64,000 bases of DNA, taken from assembly GCF_001426225.1 (NCBI RefSeq), contig NZ_LMRT01000014.1:831871-895870 (forward strand). The letters are read 5' to 3'. Under the pieces are notes generated by a model. It was not told where the DNA came from. It worked only from the letters and a program-made list of their open reading frames with translations, and did not search any database. Every line of letters begins with the position of its first letter. The first letter of the stretch is position 1. A program made the translations under genes and the position numbers. The DNA comes from Allobosea sp. Leaf344. GTDB lineage: Bacteria > Pseudomonadota > Alphaproteobacteria > Rhizobiales > Beijerinckiaceae. Of this stretch, positions 63,701-64,000 are shown piece by piece.

Positions 63701-63951
63701 AGCGGGCGCAGGGCACGAGCGACATCATCCTCGTCGCCGTGAACCTCGACCCGTTCAGCGCGCAGAGCGCCGGCATCGAGATCCCGCTCTGGGAGCTCGG
63801 CCTGCCGGACCATGCCAGCGTAGCTGTCCAGGACCTGATGCGCGGGCATCGCTTCAGCTGGCACGGCAAGCACCAGACCATTCGGCTCGACCCGCACGAC
63901 ACCCCCTTCTCGATCTGGCGCATCGCCGCCACCGAAAGCACCAGCCTATGA
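60718..63951 (+). CDS. glgE: GlgE, alpha-1,4-glucan:maltose-1-phosphate maltosyltransferase, with extra N-terminal domain
   Basis: About 1077 aa. The GlgE part begins near residue 435 with R-I-A-I-E-A-V-S-P and V-E-A-D-I-F-S-D-G-H-D and runs to the end; the nucleophile Asp803 (R-V-D-N-P-H-T-K) and acid/base Glu832 (L-A-E-A-F) are 29 residues apart, as in Streptomyces GlgE. The first 430 residues form an alpha-amylase-like domain (RIYYLHPRIGG, then a barrel-like fold), longer than the 660-700-aa classical GlgE. Start is uncertain: ATG 60718, GTG 60712 or TTG 60652. It transfers maltose from maltose-1-phosphate to glucan and overlaps the next gene by 4 bases. Confidence 0.9.
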   Translation: MVEAGVSGAAGAGSCAEGGVGTPRIYYLHPRIGGGAEAWPDHVARAASLGFSELLLAWPFSSAADLFLTDDVGRIEGRDALQVLSELAAACRDHGLSLWMDLAPARAAGDGALAQSQQGLWLRPQTQGIDPRTLHRTPVLQADFAGAESRHLAFWRQQLRQWQGLGVSGLRCHEAAAVPLSFWRDLLATARESDPLFAALAWMPGAPREHVLAAAEIFDFLPSSVAWWDGHGAWLLDEYNAIADRAALVGFPVDPFALRAAGPTAVPPARTRQMALHAATLLADGWLMPMGFEYGMEAPFALATEEDFAAASQRTGDVQADIEAANRRIGELVGSAGRSLRALALQGDQPVILRQSRRGAEHLVVLNRDPVNVCRPDIGLMAARIGRRPSDADDALLQPAAGTAFRLVEPQPIVGAPPPRPDDAALLSGERIAIEAVSPAIEGGRFAVKRSAGEHVTVEADIFSDGHDVLRADLLWRAVDEDDWSRAPLQLVANDRWRGRFPLLRPGLHLFAIEAWWGEFQTYRRDLVKKREAGLDVTLEIAEGRLMLERFAAGAEAGIAEPINRYLARLDGQSGEEAAELLLTDELLHAMERADPRPHATGADSVYPVEADREAASFSSWYELFPRSITDDPARHGTLLDVIGRLPAIREMGFDVLYFPPIHPIGRTNRKGRNNTLTPAPDDPGSPYAIGSAEGGHDALHPELGTFEDFQTLVRQAAEHGLELALDFAIQCSPDHPWLKQHPDWFQWRPDGSMRYAENPPKKYQDIVNVDFYGPGAIPELWLALRDVVQFWVDEGVRIFRVDNPHTKPFPFWEWLIADIRSRDPGVIFLAEAFTRPKIMYRLGKIGFSQSYTYFTWRNSKAELTEYLTELNEAPARDLFRPHFFVNTPDINPVFLQSSGRPGFLIRAALAATLSGLWGVYSGFELCESAAIPGKEEYLDSEKYEIKPRDWQAPGNIIAEIAQLNRIRRSHPALQSHLGLRFYQAGNDNILFFGKRAQGTSDIILVAVNLDPFSAQSAGIEIPLWELGLPDHASVAVQDLMRGHRFSWHGKHQTIRLDPHDTPFSIWRIAATESTSL

Positions 63952-64000
63952 CCATCCAGACCCCGCCCGACGTCCACCCTGCGGATCCGCAATGGTACAA
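63948..64000 (+). CDS. treS: Start of a TreS-like gene (trehalose synthase / maltokinase), cut by the window edge
   Basis: Only 17 complete codons are visible. They read MTIQTPPDVHPADPQWY, and D-P-x-W-Y-K is the beginning of the catalytic domain in TreS proteins. The start codon overlaps the glgE stop codon (ATGA), as expected for the glgE-treS-glgB operon that makes maltose-1-phosphate from trehalose. Assignment rests on so few residues plus context that it is tentative. Confidence 0.65.
   Translation, partial: MTIQTPPDVHPADPQWY

Overview
The window is very GC-rich, gene-dense bacterial chromosome. It looks like an alphaproteobacterium of the Rhizobiales, and the complete sox thiosulfate-oxidation cluster with soxCD and soxEF suggests a Bosea-like chemolithotroph. 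That assignment is inferred from gene content and order; no 16S gene is present. I see no CRISPR array, transposase, integrase or phage gene.

Layout, left to right. 1-4264: DppBC-type permeases, a D-aminopeptidase-like serine hydrolase and a GNAT acetyltransferase, all on +, probably peptide uptake and processing. 4343-10257: a LysR regulator divergent from a PotABCD-type ABC transporter that ends in an agmatinase-family ureohydrolase. 10258-18354: housekeeping on the minus strand, with tRNA-Asp, tRNA-Val, lon, clpX, clpP, tig and tRNA-Leu, each protein gene mostly with its own hairpin terminator; hupB, which often follows lon, is absent. 18533-20352: a multicopper-oxidase-fold protein that has lost most copper ligands, overlapping a DoxX-like membrane protein. 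20349-21862: gntK and gnd for gluconate use. 22376-27733: the phosphate regulon pstSCAB-phoU-phoB with a Pho box before pstS, but no phoR. 28188-30077: htpG. 30112-39348: a minus-strand operon combining a second PotABCD transporter with two FAD oxidases, a HcnA/HcnB-like electron-transfer pair and a RidA protein, next to a divergent LysR gene; this is probably uptake and oxidation of an amino acid, opine or imino acid.

39962-51091 is the sulfur-oxidation locus. A YeeE/TsuA-like transporter, a BigR/SqrR-type persulfide-sensing ArsR protein and soxS lie on minus. soxW is on plus, soxX and soxA on minus, and soxYZBCD-soxE-soxF plus a small cytochrome c on plus. SoxXA, SoxYZ, SoxB and SoxCD would oxidise thiosulfate fully to sulfate; SoxEF resembles flavocytochrome c sulfide dehydrogenase.

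51155-53704: an unknown membrane protein, then an amidase overlapping an AtzH/HpxZ-like protein. 53771-60144 is an arsenic island in two back-to-back modules: arsR, a flavoprotein with a Cys-rich tail and an MFS permease; then a minus-strand ArsR-ArsC fusion divergent from gapdh-arsJ, the arseno-phosphoglycerate export route. A 7-bp inverted repeat lies in the divergent promoter. 60189-64000: a DUF1810 gene, glgE with an extra N-terminal domain, and the start of treS, the GlgE alpha-glucan pathway.
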